Shown: piece after piece, positions 1-8,268 of the stretch | Numbering within the stretch: position 1 is the first letter of the stretch | Layout of the letters: the number at the start of each line of letters is the position of its first letter | DNA from: Anaerolineae bacterium | Lineage (GTDB): Bacteria; Chloroflexota; Anaerolineae; 4572-78; J111 | DNA: 64,000 bases | Assembly: GCA_022071955.1 (NCBI GenBank) | Contig: JAJVIM010000001.1 | Coordinates: forward strand, 124,001 to 188,000 | Reading direction: 5' to 3' | The notes under the pieces: model-generated | What the model was told of the DNA's origin: nothing | Seen by the model: the letters and a program-made list of their open reading frames with translations, nothing else | The model's database searches: none | Program-made: the position numbers and the translations under genes

Positions 1-1
1 T

Positions 2-622
2 TTTCAAAAGTTATCCGATAAACACCTTAAGATATTGGACATAGGGTGCGGCACAGGTCACCGTCTCAGAGGTTTTCGGTTGTTTTATCCGTCATTTGAC
101 TTGTATGGGATTGATATTACCCCTAACATGTTACGATCAGGCCAAGCAACTCAAGCAGGTGGGATTAATCTTATGGTTGGTGATAGCCTTAACATCCCTT
201 TTCCCAATCAAAGTTTCGATGCCATCATTATAAGCGAAGTTCTCCATCATCTTGTTTCCAACGATAGGGTAGAGTCTTGCCGTTTGCGGGAACTAGCTTT
301 GTTAGAAATCTTGCGTCTGGTTAAGCCTGGCGGCCTCATTCTACTGCACGAAGTATGTTTTTATTCGCTGTGGCGATCAATTGCAATTTTTCACCTGAGT
401 TACCTGTTTTCAAGGTTTAATTTCTCCATTCCAATGCTCAACGTTCATAAGAATGTAGTTGTAAATTTTTTTACCTTACAAGAATTGGAACGCACCTTTA
501 AGCAGTTTAATCTGGAGATTCTGGCACGAGATTTTCATTCGTACAAAACAATTGTAAATTGGTTGTCAGGATTATTTGCACATCCGGTTTGGGTCAAGTA
601 TGTTCTGCAACAAACCCATTAA
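2..622 (+). CDS. Class I SAM-dependent methyltransferase, 5' end cut by window
   Basis: The reading frame is open back to the first bases of the window, so the N-terminus is missing; the first candidate start visible (TTG at 35) falls inside the SAM-binding strand and is not a real start. Motif I reads ILDIGCGTG, followed by an acidic strand end (LYGIDI) and a motif IV/post region with FDAIIISEVLHHL and LVKPGGLILLHEV, which is the Methyltransf_11/25 fold. The C-terminal third is aromatic and rich in F and L, without clear motifs. Substrate is unknown. It lies just ahead of a polysaccharide locus on the same strand, so methylation of a glycan or lipid carrier is a reasonable guess only. The DNA here is clearly more AT-rich than the rest of the window. 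Confidence 0.8.
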   Translation, partial: FQKLSDKHLKILDIGCGTGHRLRGFRLFYPSFDLYGIDITPNMLRSGQATQAGGINLMVGDSLNIPFPNQSFDAIIISEVLHHLVSNDRVESCRLRELALLEILRLVKPGGLILLHEVCFYSLWRSIAIFHLSYLFSRFNFSIPMLNVHKNVVVNFFTLQELERTFKQFNLEILARDFHSYKTIVNWLSGLFAHPVWVKYVLQQTH

Positions 623-703
623 CCTGTAATTATTGATCACCTAAAATAACTCGTCTCTTATAACCTTATTATTAGCGTTTTGGAATTACTAAACAGTATT
701 TTG

Positions 704-3508
704 ATGGTTAATTTAAACCATTGGTTAGTAGTTATTACTTTTATAGTTGTTCTTATTGCTCCGGGGTTGCTGTTAATAAGACTCTTACATAATGATACGC
801 ATTCACCTTGGAGAACACTTGTACAGCTGCCCGAAGCTCTCACCATAAGTCTTGGTTTGTTAAGCCCGCTGGCCTTATTAGTTATAGAGCTAGGGCTAAG
901 CCTCTTTGTACTTGGTAGTGTGACTCTGGTTATCACGTTAGCGTTGGTCGGCTTACTTATTTTTAAATTTGTGCGCCAATTAGCGCACGCAAAATTAACC
1001 GCCAATGCTCCTACGGTACGGCTTCATTCCCCAATTAGTCTTTTGTTGGCATGGGCTGCTGTTTTAGCTGCGGTTGCAGTCTTCTATCATTTCTATATGA
1101 CCATCAGTACGTGGACCTCTGGCGACACGTGGTATTTGCAGTACATTCAAGCCTATATTGACACTCCGACGCAAGTCCCCTTTGATTGGCGGGCCAGTTG
1201 GTGGATTTTACAGGCGCTGCTTGATTATCTTAGTGGGATTCAACCACTGGACGCCTTTTCCTTTTACCTGCCGCCGTTGTTAATGATCCTCTCACTGCTG
1301 GCGACTTACGCCTTCGCCGTGGAACTCTTTCAAAATCCCAACTCAGCCCTGCTGGCCACCTTGTTGCAGATGCTTTTTTACGTATCCAGCATCAACTCCC
1401 ACGACTGGTTGGGGCGCGGCTTTTTTGACCGGATTGTGGAGGATAAATTCCTGATCTGGCTGATCATCCTGCCGGTCACCTTGTTGCTGACAGTGCGTTA
1501 TTTCAGAACAGGTAATCAGCGTCTGCTGTTGCCGTTGGCGCTGAGTTTCAGCGCCCTGACTTTTATCCACCCCATAGGCCTGGTACAGGGCGCGCTGGCG
1601 GTTGGCAGCTTTGGTTTGGTTCACCTCGTCTTCAACCGACGGCGGCAGATGTTGTTTCAGGTATTGCTGGTGGGGGTTGTGTTGCCTTTCGTCTTTGTGA
1701 CGGTACCCTGGCTCCAGAGCCGCACTATCTGGGGTCGCCAACCCGGTGAGGCAGTTGAAGAAAGCCGGGCCTTTAATTATGCCTTCGGCAGCAGCCGCAA
1801 CCCGGACCTGCTTGACCTGTTCCAAACTCGTCTGTGGGTTCTCTCCGCCAGCGATGACCACTACGTAGCTCACCCACATCTGATCGCCCACCCGCTAATC
1901 CTGTTGGCCATCCTGCTGATGCCGCTGCTGCTTTTTAATATCCGGCGCAGCCTTGCCGCTCAATTTTTGGTCAGTAATATGGTTGCAACCTTGCTGCTGC
2001 TCTATACACCTGGCCTGACGCCGCTGCTGGGCCGGTTGATCACCCCCTGGCTGCTCTACCGGCTGGTTTGGGCATTGCCGATAGCGCTGGTACTGGCCTA
2101 TGTGACGCAATCAGCCTATGAGCGGCTAAAGCGGATCTTACCCTCGTTACTTCAGCGACAACAGACCGGTTTCGCGCTGTTTTTCCTGCTGCTTGTTGCC
2201 GGGTTGGGTTGGCTGTTGGCCGGTTATATTTATGAAGGCGTGTCCTTTTTGCAGGAACGCCGCATTTTGACGATGACCCCAGCCGAGCGAGATGTACTGG
2301 ATTATTTGCCGGAGATTGTAGACAGCGGGGAAACGATCATCGCCCGGGATGATTGGCTGACCTACACTATTCCCGCCTTTGTGGCAGCCAAAACGCTCTA
2401 TCTTAATGCCACCTACGCCCCACAAGCTCGCGCCGATGTAGCCAGCTTTTACCAGACTCGCCTGCTAACCCCGGCCACGCTCCAGTTATTGGAGCGCTGG
2501 CAGGTAAAGTTTATCATCATTGAACGCGACCGGCCGCTGGCGTTTCAACTGGCCCGGCTGCCGGCTTATTTTGACCGGCGCTACCAGAACCAGACCTACG
2601 CCCTGTATGAAGTGTTGCCGCGCCCGGCCGGTGACCCCATTTTGGCCGGCAATGAGGCGTTGTTGCAGGGCCAATTTGAACGGGCCGAAGCCGCCTACCG
2701 GCAGGCACTGGTCGCTGAGCCGGCCAACAGCGCGGCCGGGTATGGCCTGGGGTTAAGCTTGCAGGCGCAAAATCAAATTGAGGTCGCGCGGGAAGTCTGG
2801 CAGCAATTGCTGGCCGGCCAACCCTCAAACGACGCTCAAAACAGGCCCGATGACCTGCCGGTCTGGTTGGCGCTGGCCCGGCTCTATCAGCAGACCGGCC
2901 AGTTTGACACGGCCCAAACCGAACTGACCCAGGCCCGCGCCCTGTGGCCGGCCAGTCTGGAGGCCGCCGAACTGCTGGGGGATGTTTATCTGGCACGGGG
3001 GCGAACCGATGCGGCCCTTGGTGCTTACAACCAGGCCGTGCTCCAGCCGCCGGCTGTGGCTCCCGGGCAATATCACCTGGCCCTGGCCGAACTGTACCGG
3101 CGTAAAGGGCTGACGGCGCAAGCTGAGGCCGAATATCAAACCGTGATCAAACTCGACAGCCTGCCGGCCATCGGGCTGCGGCCCGACGGGTTACTCGGGG
3201 TGCGCAACACTTTGTTTGATTTTCGGACGGCGCGGCTGGCCCAGGCGCATACGGCGCTGGCCCAATTACAAATACAGGCCGGTAACTCCGCTGCCGCCGA
3301 GGCTGAATACCGGCAGGCTTTAACCGAAGTGACCAACTATCAGCCAGCCTATACCGGGTTGGCCAACCTGTTTCGGGCCGGCGAACACCCGGACAAGGCA
3401 ATTGATCTTTATCGCCTGGCTGGCCGGCGTAACCCCAACCTGGCCTGGCCGCACCTGGAATTGGGCCGATTGTATCTTGACCGCATTAAAGAGGACCTCG
3501 CCCCGTAG
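704..3508 (+). CDS. Polytopic membrane protein with C-terminal TPR repeats
   Basis: The N-terminal ~530 residues contain about 10-12 hydrophobic segments (for example WLVVITFIVVLIAPGLLLI), with a long loop carrying SGDTWYLQYIQAYID after the fourth or so, reminiscent of GT-C type membrane glycosyltransferases; no definite catalytic motif can be assigned. A soluble segment follows, then TPR-like repeats from about residue 655 to the end (AEAAYRQALVAEPANSAAGYGLG, AAEAEYRQALTEVTNYQPAYTGL). I prefer ATG 704; an in-frame TTG at 680 is the alternative, and neither has a clear Shine-Dalgarno. Probably a membrane enzyme or scaffold for surface glycan assembly (inference from position). Base composition changes inside the gene, AT-rich at the 5' end and GC-rich with many GCCGG words in the TPR part. 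Confidence 0.7.
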   Translation: MVNLNHWLVVITFIVVLIAPGLLLIRLLHNDTHSPWRTLVQLPEALTISLGLLSPLALLVIELGLSLFVLGSVTLVITLALVGLLIFKFVRQLAHAKLTANAPTVRLHSPISLLLAWAAVLAAVAVFYHFYMTISTWTSGDTWYLQYIQAYIDTPTQVPFDWRASWWILQALLDYLSGIQPLDAFSFYLPPLLMILSLLATYAFAVELFQNPNSALLATLLQMLFYVSSINSHDWLGRGFFDRIVEDKFLIWLIILPVTLLLTVRYFRTGNQRLLLPLALSFSALTFIHPIGLVQGALAVGSFGLVHLVFNRRRQMLFQVLLVGVVLPFVFVTVPWLQSRTIWGRQPGEAVEESRAFNYAFGSSRNPDLLDLFQTRLWVLSASDDHYVAHPHLIAHPLILLAILLMPLLLFNIRRSLAAQFLVSNMVATLLLLYTPGLTPLLGRLITPWLLYRLVWALPIALVLAYVTQSAYERLKRILPSLLQRQQTGFALFFLLLVAGLGWLLAGYIYEGVSFLQERRILTMTPAERDVLDYLPEIVDSGETIIARDDWLTYTIPAFVAAKTLYLNATYAPQARADVASFYQTRLLTPATLQLLERWQVKFIIIERDRPLAFQLARLPAYFDRRYQNQTYALYEVLPRPAGDPILAGNEALLQGQFERAEAAYRQALVAEPANSAAGYGLGLSLQAQNQIEVAREVWQQLLAGQPSNDAQNRPDDLPVWLALARLYQQTGQFDTAQTELTQARALWPASLEAAELLGDVYLARGRTDAALGAYNQAVLQPPAVAPGQYHLALAELYRRKGLTAQAEAEYQTVIKLDSLPAIGLRPDGLLGVRNTLFDFRTARLAQAHTALAQLQIQAGNSAAAEAEYRQALTEVTNYQPAYTGLANLFRAGEHPDKAIDLYRLAGRRNPNLAWPHLELGRLYLDRIKEDLAP

Positions 3509-3540
3509 GTTTTTTCACCCGTCGAGGTATAATAAGCGGG

Positions 3541-3730
3541 GAGGAGGTCGCTGAGTTGGGTGAGTTGGGTGGTGATGAGTTTTGAGTGATGAGTTCGTGT
3601 TGCGTGTTCCGTTCATTCGCCACACCTGCACTGCGCGCAGGCGCAAGTGTTCGCTGTTCACAATTCGCAATTCGCAATTCGTAACTCCTAATTCCTGATT
3701 CCCGAATCCTGACTCCTGAATCCTGTGATA
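3541..3730. repeat. Low-complexity intergenic tract of short degenerate repeats
   Basis: The 229-base gap between the membrane/TPR gene and the next gene holds simple repeated words: GAGTTGGGTGAGTTGGGTG, GATGAGTTTTGAGTGATGAG, three AATTCGC-type heptamers near 3661-3681, then CCTGATTCCCGAATCC-like octamers. The word GTTCGTGTTGCGTGTTCCGT occurs again around 58965, and the CTCCTAATTCCTG words recur as reverse complement near 26520-26550. No ORF or RNA gene is apparent. Confidence 0.6.
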
Positions 3731-3743
3731 AAAGGAGATGCAC

Positions 3744-5174
3744 ATGGGAACGCATCTAAGATTATCTATTGTAATCCTGTTTATCGCATTGACCGGGCTG
3801 CTGGTTGCGCCCCGACCGGCCCAGGCTCAGTGGCCGCCTTTTGTTTTCCGGCTGACGCCAACCTCCTATACCGAGGGCCGGCTCACCTACGATGTGTTGT
3901 TTGTAAAGCAATTTGAGGGCACGTTGACCGATATTACCATCAAAATCCCGCTGCCGGCCGGTACCCGCTATTTGAACAGCACCACCCAGCCGAATACCAG
4001 CGCCAGTTTTGATGGCCAGGAAGTCACCTTTTTTTCAGCCGTGCTGGATCGTAATGCAATTCGGGTGGCCTCGTTTACAGTTGAACCTACCGACCCGGCC
4101 CAGACTGTGTTTACTACCCAACCCTGGCTAAGCTGGAAGGGCGATATGCCCGGCGATTTTCTGGCCAATGAAGTGACTATCGACATCAGCAAGCCGGTGC
4201 TGGACTGGAGCCGGCCGCTGCAAAGCTGGCTGCGGCTGGAAGCGACCGCCATAACCGGAGGCAATGTGTTAACTTACACCCTCTATCCCACCAATGCCGT
4301 CACCCGCATGTGGGATGCCACCATTAAACTGCCCCTGCCGGCGCAGACAACCTTCATCACTGCTGAGCCATCGCACCCGTTTGTAGCCAGCTTTGACGGC
4401 CGGGAAGTCACCTTTTTTGCCTCTGAACTATCCAAAGATGATATCGAACGCCCCCTGCAGGTGGTGGTTTCAACCCAGGCGGTCACCACGCCACTGGCCG
4501 TAACCCATGCCTGGGCTACCTGGCGCAACGTTGGCCCGGCGGTTGGGCGCACCATCCCCGAACAACAGGACACCCGTACCGGTGACATTGTTGTTCAACC
4601 CGGCGGCGGTCAATGGCTGGTGGCCGATGTGATTGGCGATGTGCCTTTTGCCGGCTACGATGTGACCAGCCTGGCCATTACCAATCGGGCCGAAACGCTG
4701 GATGTTGACTATTTCATTGTTGGCGATATCAGCGGCCTGCCGCTGGTTTTTCTGTTGAATATCAACACCGATTGCGCTGGCCAACCCGAATATCAGGCCA
4801 TTTACAATCAAGACGCCAATAGTTCGCAGTTCCGCGCCTGGGATGCTATCGAAAACAAATGGGGCGGCGCGCTGCCGTTGGGGGTAACTAATTCCGGTCC
4901 GCATTGGGTCACGTTGAGTATTCAAAAAGCCCTCTTTGCCGAGCCGCAGCACAGCCAGGATTTTTGCGTGCAGGGGTTGGTGCAAAACCGGGATACAACG
5001 TACAGCACCCCCCTGCCCGGCGACAACATTCCCAATGCGGCCAACGGAACACCGGCCCGTTACCGGGCGCTCCCCGTACAGCCCCAGGCCACCGGGTCGC
5101 TGGATTTGCCGGAAAACCCGGCTCCGCTTGAGGGAGTGCCGGACTACGCCCAGGCCTACCCGGCCGCCCCATAA
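3744..5174 (+). CDS. Secreted protein with two DUF11-like beta-sandwich repeats
   Basis: A signal peptide is clear (LRLSIVILFIALTGLLVAP, cleavage after AQA). Two homologous modules of about 110 residues follow, each ending with a near-identical stretch (SFDGQEVTFF and SFDGREVTFF) and containing IKIPLPAGT or IKLPLPAQT, typical of DUF11/CARDB-like surface repeats. The remaining ~170 residues carry a different domain with two cysteines and no recognisable active site. AAAGGAG at 3731-3737 sits 6 bases before ATG 3744, so I use that start rather than ATG 3738. Likely an exported surface or adhesive protein lying within the polysaccharide locus; its role is not deducible. Confidence 0.72.
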   Translation: MGTHLRLSIVILFIALTGLLVAPRPAQAQWPPFVFRLTPTSYTEGRLTYDVLFVKQFEGTLTDITIKIPLPAGTRYLNSTTQPNTSASFDGQEVTFFSAVLDRNAIRVASFTVEPTDPAQTVFTTQPWLSWKGDMPGDFLANEVTIDISKPVLDWSRPLQSWLRLEATAITGGNVLTYTLYPTNAVTRMWDATIKLPLPAQTTFITAEPSHPFVASFDGREVTFFASELSKDDIERPLQVVVSTQAVTTPLAVTHAWATWRNVGPAVGRTIPEQQDTRTGDIVVQPGGGQWLVADVIGDVPFAGYDVTSLAITNRAETLDVDYFIVGDISGLPLVFLLNINTDCAGQPEYQAIYNQDANSSQFRAWDAIENKWGGALPLGVTNSGPHWVTLSIQKALFAEPQHSQDFCVQGLVQNRDTTYSTPLPGDNIPNAANGTPARYRALPVQPQATGSLDLPENPAPLEGVPDYAQAYPAAP

Positions 5175-5242
5175 TTTGAAATTGCGGGTTTGATGTATTT
5201 ATGGCAAACTTGCGGGCATCAGCAGTGAGAAAGCTGGAGTAT

Positions 5243-6835
5243 ATGAGCGGAACTAAAAGCGAGCCGCGCTGGCAGGTTGATGACTGGCTGAAGCTGGCCA
5301 GCATCGTGTTGTTTGGCGTGATTGCTGTGGCGCTGGGGTTGACGATTGCCTGGTTCAACGGTGTTGATCTGTGGCCGTGGCCGGAGCCGCCGCAAAGCAA
5401 TTACCAAAAGGCCGTGGCCGAGTTCAAAATAGCTATCGATTTGGAACCGGGTAATCCGGAAGGTTACCGCTGGCTGAGCAAGGCGTATGTGCTGGCCGGC
5501 CAACCAGAAGCGGCTATTGAGGTTTACCGGCAGGCTATCGCTGCCAACCCAAATAAAGGCTGGCCTTATACCGGGTTGGGCCAGATTTACCAGGCACAGA
5601 ACAACAGCGAGCAAGCTGCGGCATTGTATCGGCAGGCTATTGAGTTTGACCCTGAAGATAGCGATAGTTACCAATATCTGGCAGCGTTGCTAGAAGAGCA
5701 GGGCCAAACCAAGGCGGCGATAGAGGTATACCAGCAGGCGATAGATCAGCACCCCGATTGGAGCTGGCTATATCGAGATATGGGTGATGTGTACAAAGAG
5801 ACGGGTGATTCTGAAAAAGCTATTGCGGCTTACCAGCAGGCGGCCCTCTATAATGATGATCAGGCGGAGGCGCTGGCAAGGATTGGTAATATTTACCAGC
5901 TTTCGCTGGGACAACCGGAAGAAGCTATTCCCTACTACCGGCAGGTATTACAGCTGGCGCCAGAAAACTGGACTGTGCGGGGCGCGTTGGCCGCAGCCCT
6001 GGTTGCTGTTGGGCAGTTTGAGGAGGCTAACCAGGAAGTAAACTATGCCCTGGCTATTGAGCCAAACTCAGGCGAATTGCAGCAGTTAAAGGGCGATATT
6101 CTGGCGCAGCAGGGGAATGTAGATGAAGCCGCGGCTTATTATGAAGAAGCTTTGGCCAGCGATCCCGGCAACCTGGCTGCTTATTTGGGGTTGATCCGTT
6201 ATTACAAATCCCGGCAAGATTACGAGACAGCCAGTGCTTATGCTCAAACCGCACTCAATTCAGTGACCAATCCGGATCAACTGGGATCGTTGCAATACGA
6301 GCTGGGATTGCTTTATCTTGCTCAAAACAACACAGAGCCGGCTCTAAAACATTTAATGGCTGCGCTCAAACATAATCCAACTAATCCCTGGTTTCAGGCC
6401 ACAATTGGCGATTATTGGCTGGGTATTGCCGGCCAGCCGCAAAACGCTATTCCGTATTATCAGCATGCCACCCAACTGGCCCCCGATGTGGCGTTATTTC
6501 ATGCCAATTTGGGGACAGCGTTAATCCGGGCCGGGCAACCCTTACCGGGGGTGCTTGAGCTTAGACTGGCGCTGGCCCGCGCCGGGCAGGATGCCCGGAT
6601 TTACAAACTGGTTGGTGCAGCGGCCGAAGAAATTGAACAGTGGAAAACAGCCGTTAACGTTTATAGCCAGGCGTTGTCTAATGGGGTGCAGGATGCCGTG
6701 ATCTACCTGCGCCTGGGCGAGGTTTATCAAACACTGGGCAACTTTGATGCAGCCCGGCAGATTTATCGGCAAGGTATTACCGTTTGGCCAGACAATCCCG
6801 ACCTGAATGATCGGTTAAAAAGTTTAACCCCGTGA
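5243..6835 (+). CDS. Membrane-anchored TPR protein
   Basis: One N-terminal transmembrane helix (LASIVLFGVIAVALGLTIAWF) is followed by about 12 tandem TPR units of 34 residues, nearly filling the protein (for example YRWLSKAYVLAGQPEAAIEVYRQAI, YTGLGQIYQAQNNSEQAAALYRQAI). Topology suggests the TPR superhelix is outside the membrane or facing the cytoplasm as an assembly scaffold. ATG 5243 is preceded by GGAG and removes a basic, non-membrane leader; ATG 5201 is the in-frame alternative. The stop overlaps the GTG start of the ABC ATPase gene (GTGA), so the two are translationally coupled. A role in organising polysaccharide export is inferred from this coupling only. Confidence 0.78.
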   Translation: MSGTKSEPRWQVDDWLKLASIVLFGVIAVALGLTIAWFNGVDLWPWPEPPQSNYQKAVAEFKIAIDLEPGNPEGYRWLSKAYVLAGQPEAAIEVYRQAIAANPNKGWPYTGLGQIYQAQNNSEQAAALYRQAIEFDPEDSDSYQYLAALLEEQGQTKAAIEVYQQAIDQHPDWSWLYRDMGDVYKETGDSEKAIAAYQQAALYNDDQAEALARIGNIYQLSLGQPEEAIPYYRQVLQLAPENWTVRGALAAALVAVGQFEEANQEVNYALAIEPNSGELQQLKGDILAQQGNVDEAAAYYEEALASDPGNLAAYLGLIRYYKSRQDYETASAYAQTALNSVTNPDQLGSLQYELGLLYLAQNNTEPALKHLMAALKHNPTNPWFQATIGDYWLGIAGQPQNAIPYYQHATQLAPDVALFHANLGTALIRAGQPLPGVLELRLALARAGQDARIYKLVGAAAEEIEQWKTAVNVYSQALSNGVQDAVIYLRLGEVYQTLGNFDAARQIYRQGITVWPDNPDLNDRLKSLTP

Positions 6836-8268
6836 ATGTTAGCAGTTCTGCCAGTTCCCAACCCAATCCGGCGGATGTCGCCATTTCCATTTGCAATGTT
6901 AGCAAAATGTACCCGCTTTACGCCGACCCGCGCGATCGGCTGAAGCAATCGCTGTGGTACGCGCTGCCCGGATTTTTGCGCGCCAACCATTCCCCTCGCT
7001 TTTTTAAAGAGTTCTGGGCGTTAACTGATGTGTCTTTTGAGGTTAAAAAAGGCCAGGCTGTCGGCATTATTGGCCGAAATGGCAGCGGTAAAAGCACGCT
7101 GTTACAAATTATTGCCGGTACTCTGTCGCCAACGCAGGGGCAGGTCACGCTGCACGGCCGGGTGGCCGCGTTGCTGGAATTAGGCAGCGGTTTTAATCCG
7201 GATTTTACTGGCAAGGAAAACGTATATCTGAACGGTTCCATCCTGGGATTTTCTCAGGCAGAAATCGACGCTCTGTACGACGATGTTTTGGCGTTTGCCG
7301 ATATTGGCCAGTTTATTGACCAGCCGGTTAAGCTCTACTCAAGCGGTATGGTTATTCGGCTGGCTTTTGCTGTGCAGGTAATGGTACCCAAAGATGTGTT
7401 GATTGTTGACGAAGCTCTGGCCGTGGGTGATGAGGCGTTTCAGCGCAAATGTATGCGGGCGCTGGAAGAATTTAGAAACGCGGGCGGGTCTGTTTTGCTG
7501 GTATCGCATGATTCGCAGGTAATCAACCGTCACTGCGAGGAGGCTGTGCTTTTGAATGAGGGCAAACTGCTGGTAAAGGATAAAGCCAAACTGGTAACAG
7601 ATATTTACCAGCGCCTTTTATATAGCAGCGCTGCTCAAAAGCAGGACTTGTTAACCCGGTTGCAGCAAAATAATTATAGTGATGCCATTGGTCAGCTTGA
7701 GCCGCTGCCGGTAGATGATGACGCCGTTGAAGAATTGATCCAGAAAAGCGTGCCTGTGGTTGGGCAGGCCGGCTTTGACCCGGCACTACATCACGTGATT
7801 GAAAAATCGTATGGCAACGGCAAGGCCGAAATTGTAGACGCCTGCCTGCTCGATGAACAGGGTAATCGGGTAAATGTGGTGATCAGCGGACAGCGTTACG
7901 CGTGGCGGTATCGTGTTATTTTCAAACAAGACGCCCGTTTTGTTCATTTTGGTATGATGTTAAGAACCGTTGATGGAGTGGTAGTCTATGCCGCCTCAAC
8001 TATGCATGACCAAAAAGATATTGAACTTGTAAAACGCGGCGCAGAAGCGGAAGTTTCGTTTCAACTTGATTTGAACATAGCTCCGGGAACCTATTATTTT
8101 AACTGTGGGGTGAGCGCTATTGAGCTGGATGATTTTGTTTTTTTGCACCGGCGGGTAGATGTAATGGCTATCCGGGTGTTGCCCGGTGATGCGCGCAACT
8201 ACGAGGGCATAGCTTTCTTGAACCACCAAATCCAATACCACTTTGGCGTTCCGCAAGGAGATTTTTAG
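6832..8268 (+). CDS. Wzt-type polysaccharide/O-antigen ABC exporter ATPase
   Basis: A 478-residue ATPase with Walker A GRNGSGKST (81-89), signature YSSGMVIRLAFA, Walker B VLIVDEALAVGD and H-loop LLVSHDSQ, giving the TagH/Wzt/RfbB class. The long N-terminal insert YADPRDRLKQSLWYALPG is typical of this class. The C-terminal ~150 residues form a Wzt-C-like beta domain (IVDACLLDEQGNRVNVVISGQRY ... FNCGVSAIE), which in the family reads the glycan before export. No Wzm-type permease is present in the window; it presumably lies upstream. The GTG start overlaps the previous stop by four bases, and the next gene follows one base after the stop, marking an operon. Confidence 0.9.
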   Translation: MNVSSSASSQPNPADVAISICNVSKMYPLYADPRDRLKQSLWYALPGFLRANHSPRFFKEFWALTDVSFEVKKGQAVGIIGRNGSGKSTLLQIIAGTLSPTQGQVTLHGRVAALLELGSGFNPDFTGKENVYLNGSILGFSQAEIDALYDDVLAFADIGQFIDQPVKLYSSGMVIRLAFAVQVMVPKDVLIVDEALAVGDEAFQRKCMRALEEFRNAGGSVLLVSHDSQVINRHCEEAVLLNEGKLLVKDKAKLVTDIYQRLLYSSAAQKQDLLTRLQQNNYSDAIGQLEPLPVDDDAVEELIQKSVPVVGQAGFDPALHHVIEKSYGNGKAEIVDACLLDEQGNRVNVVISGQRYAWRYRVIFKQDARFVHFGMMLRTVDGVVVYAASTMHDQKDIELVKRGAEAEVSFQLDLNIAPGTYYFNCGVSAIELDDFVFLHRRVDVMAIRVLPGDARNYEGIAFLNHQIQYHFGVPQGDF

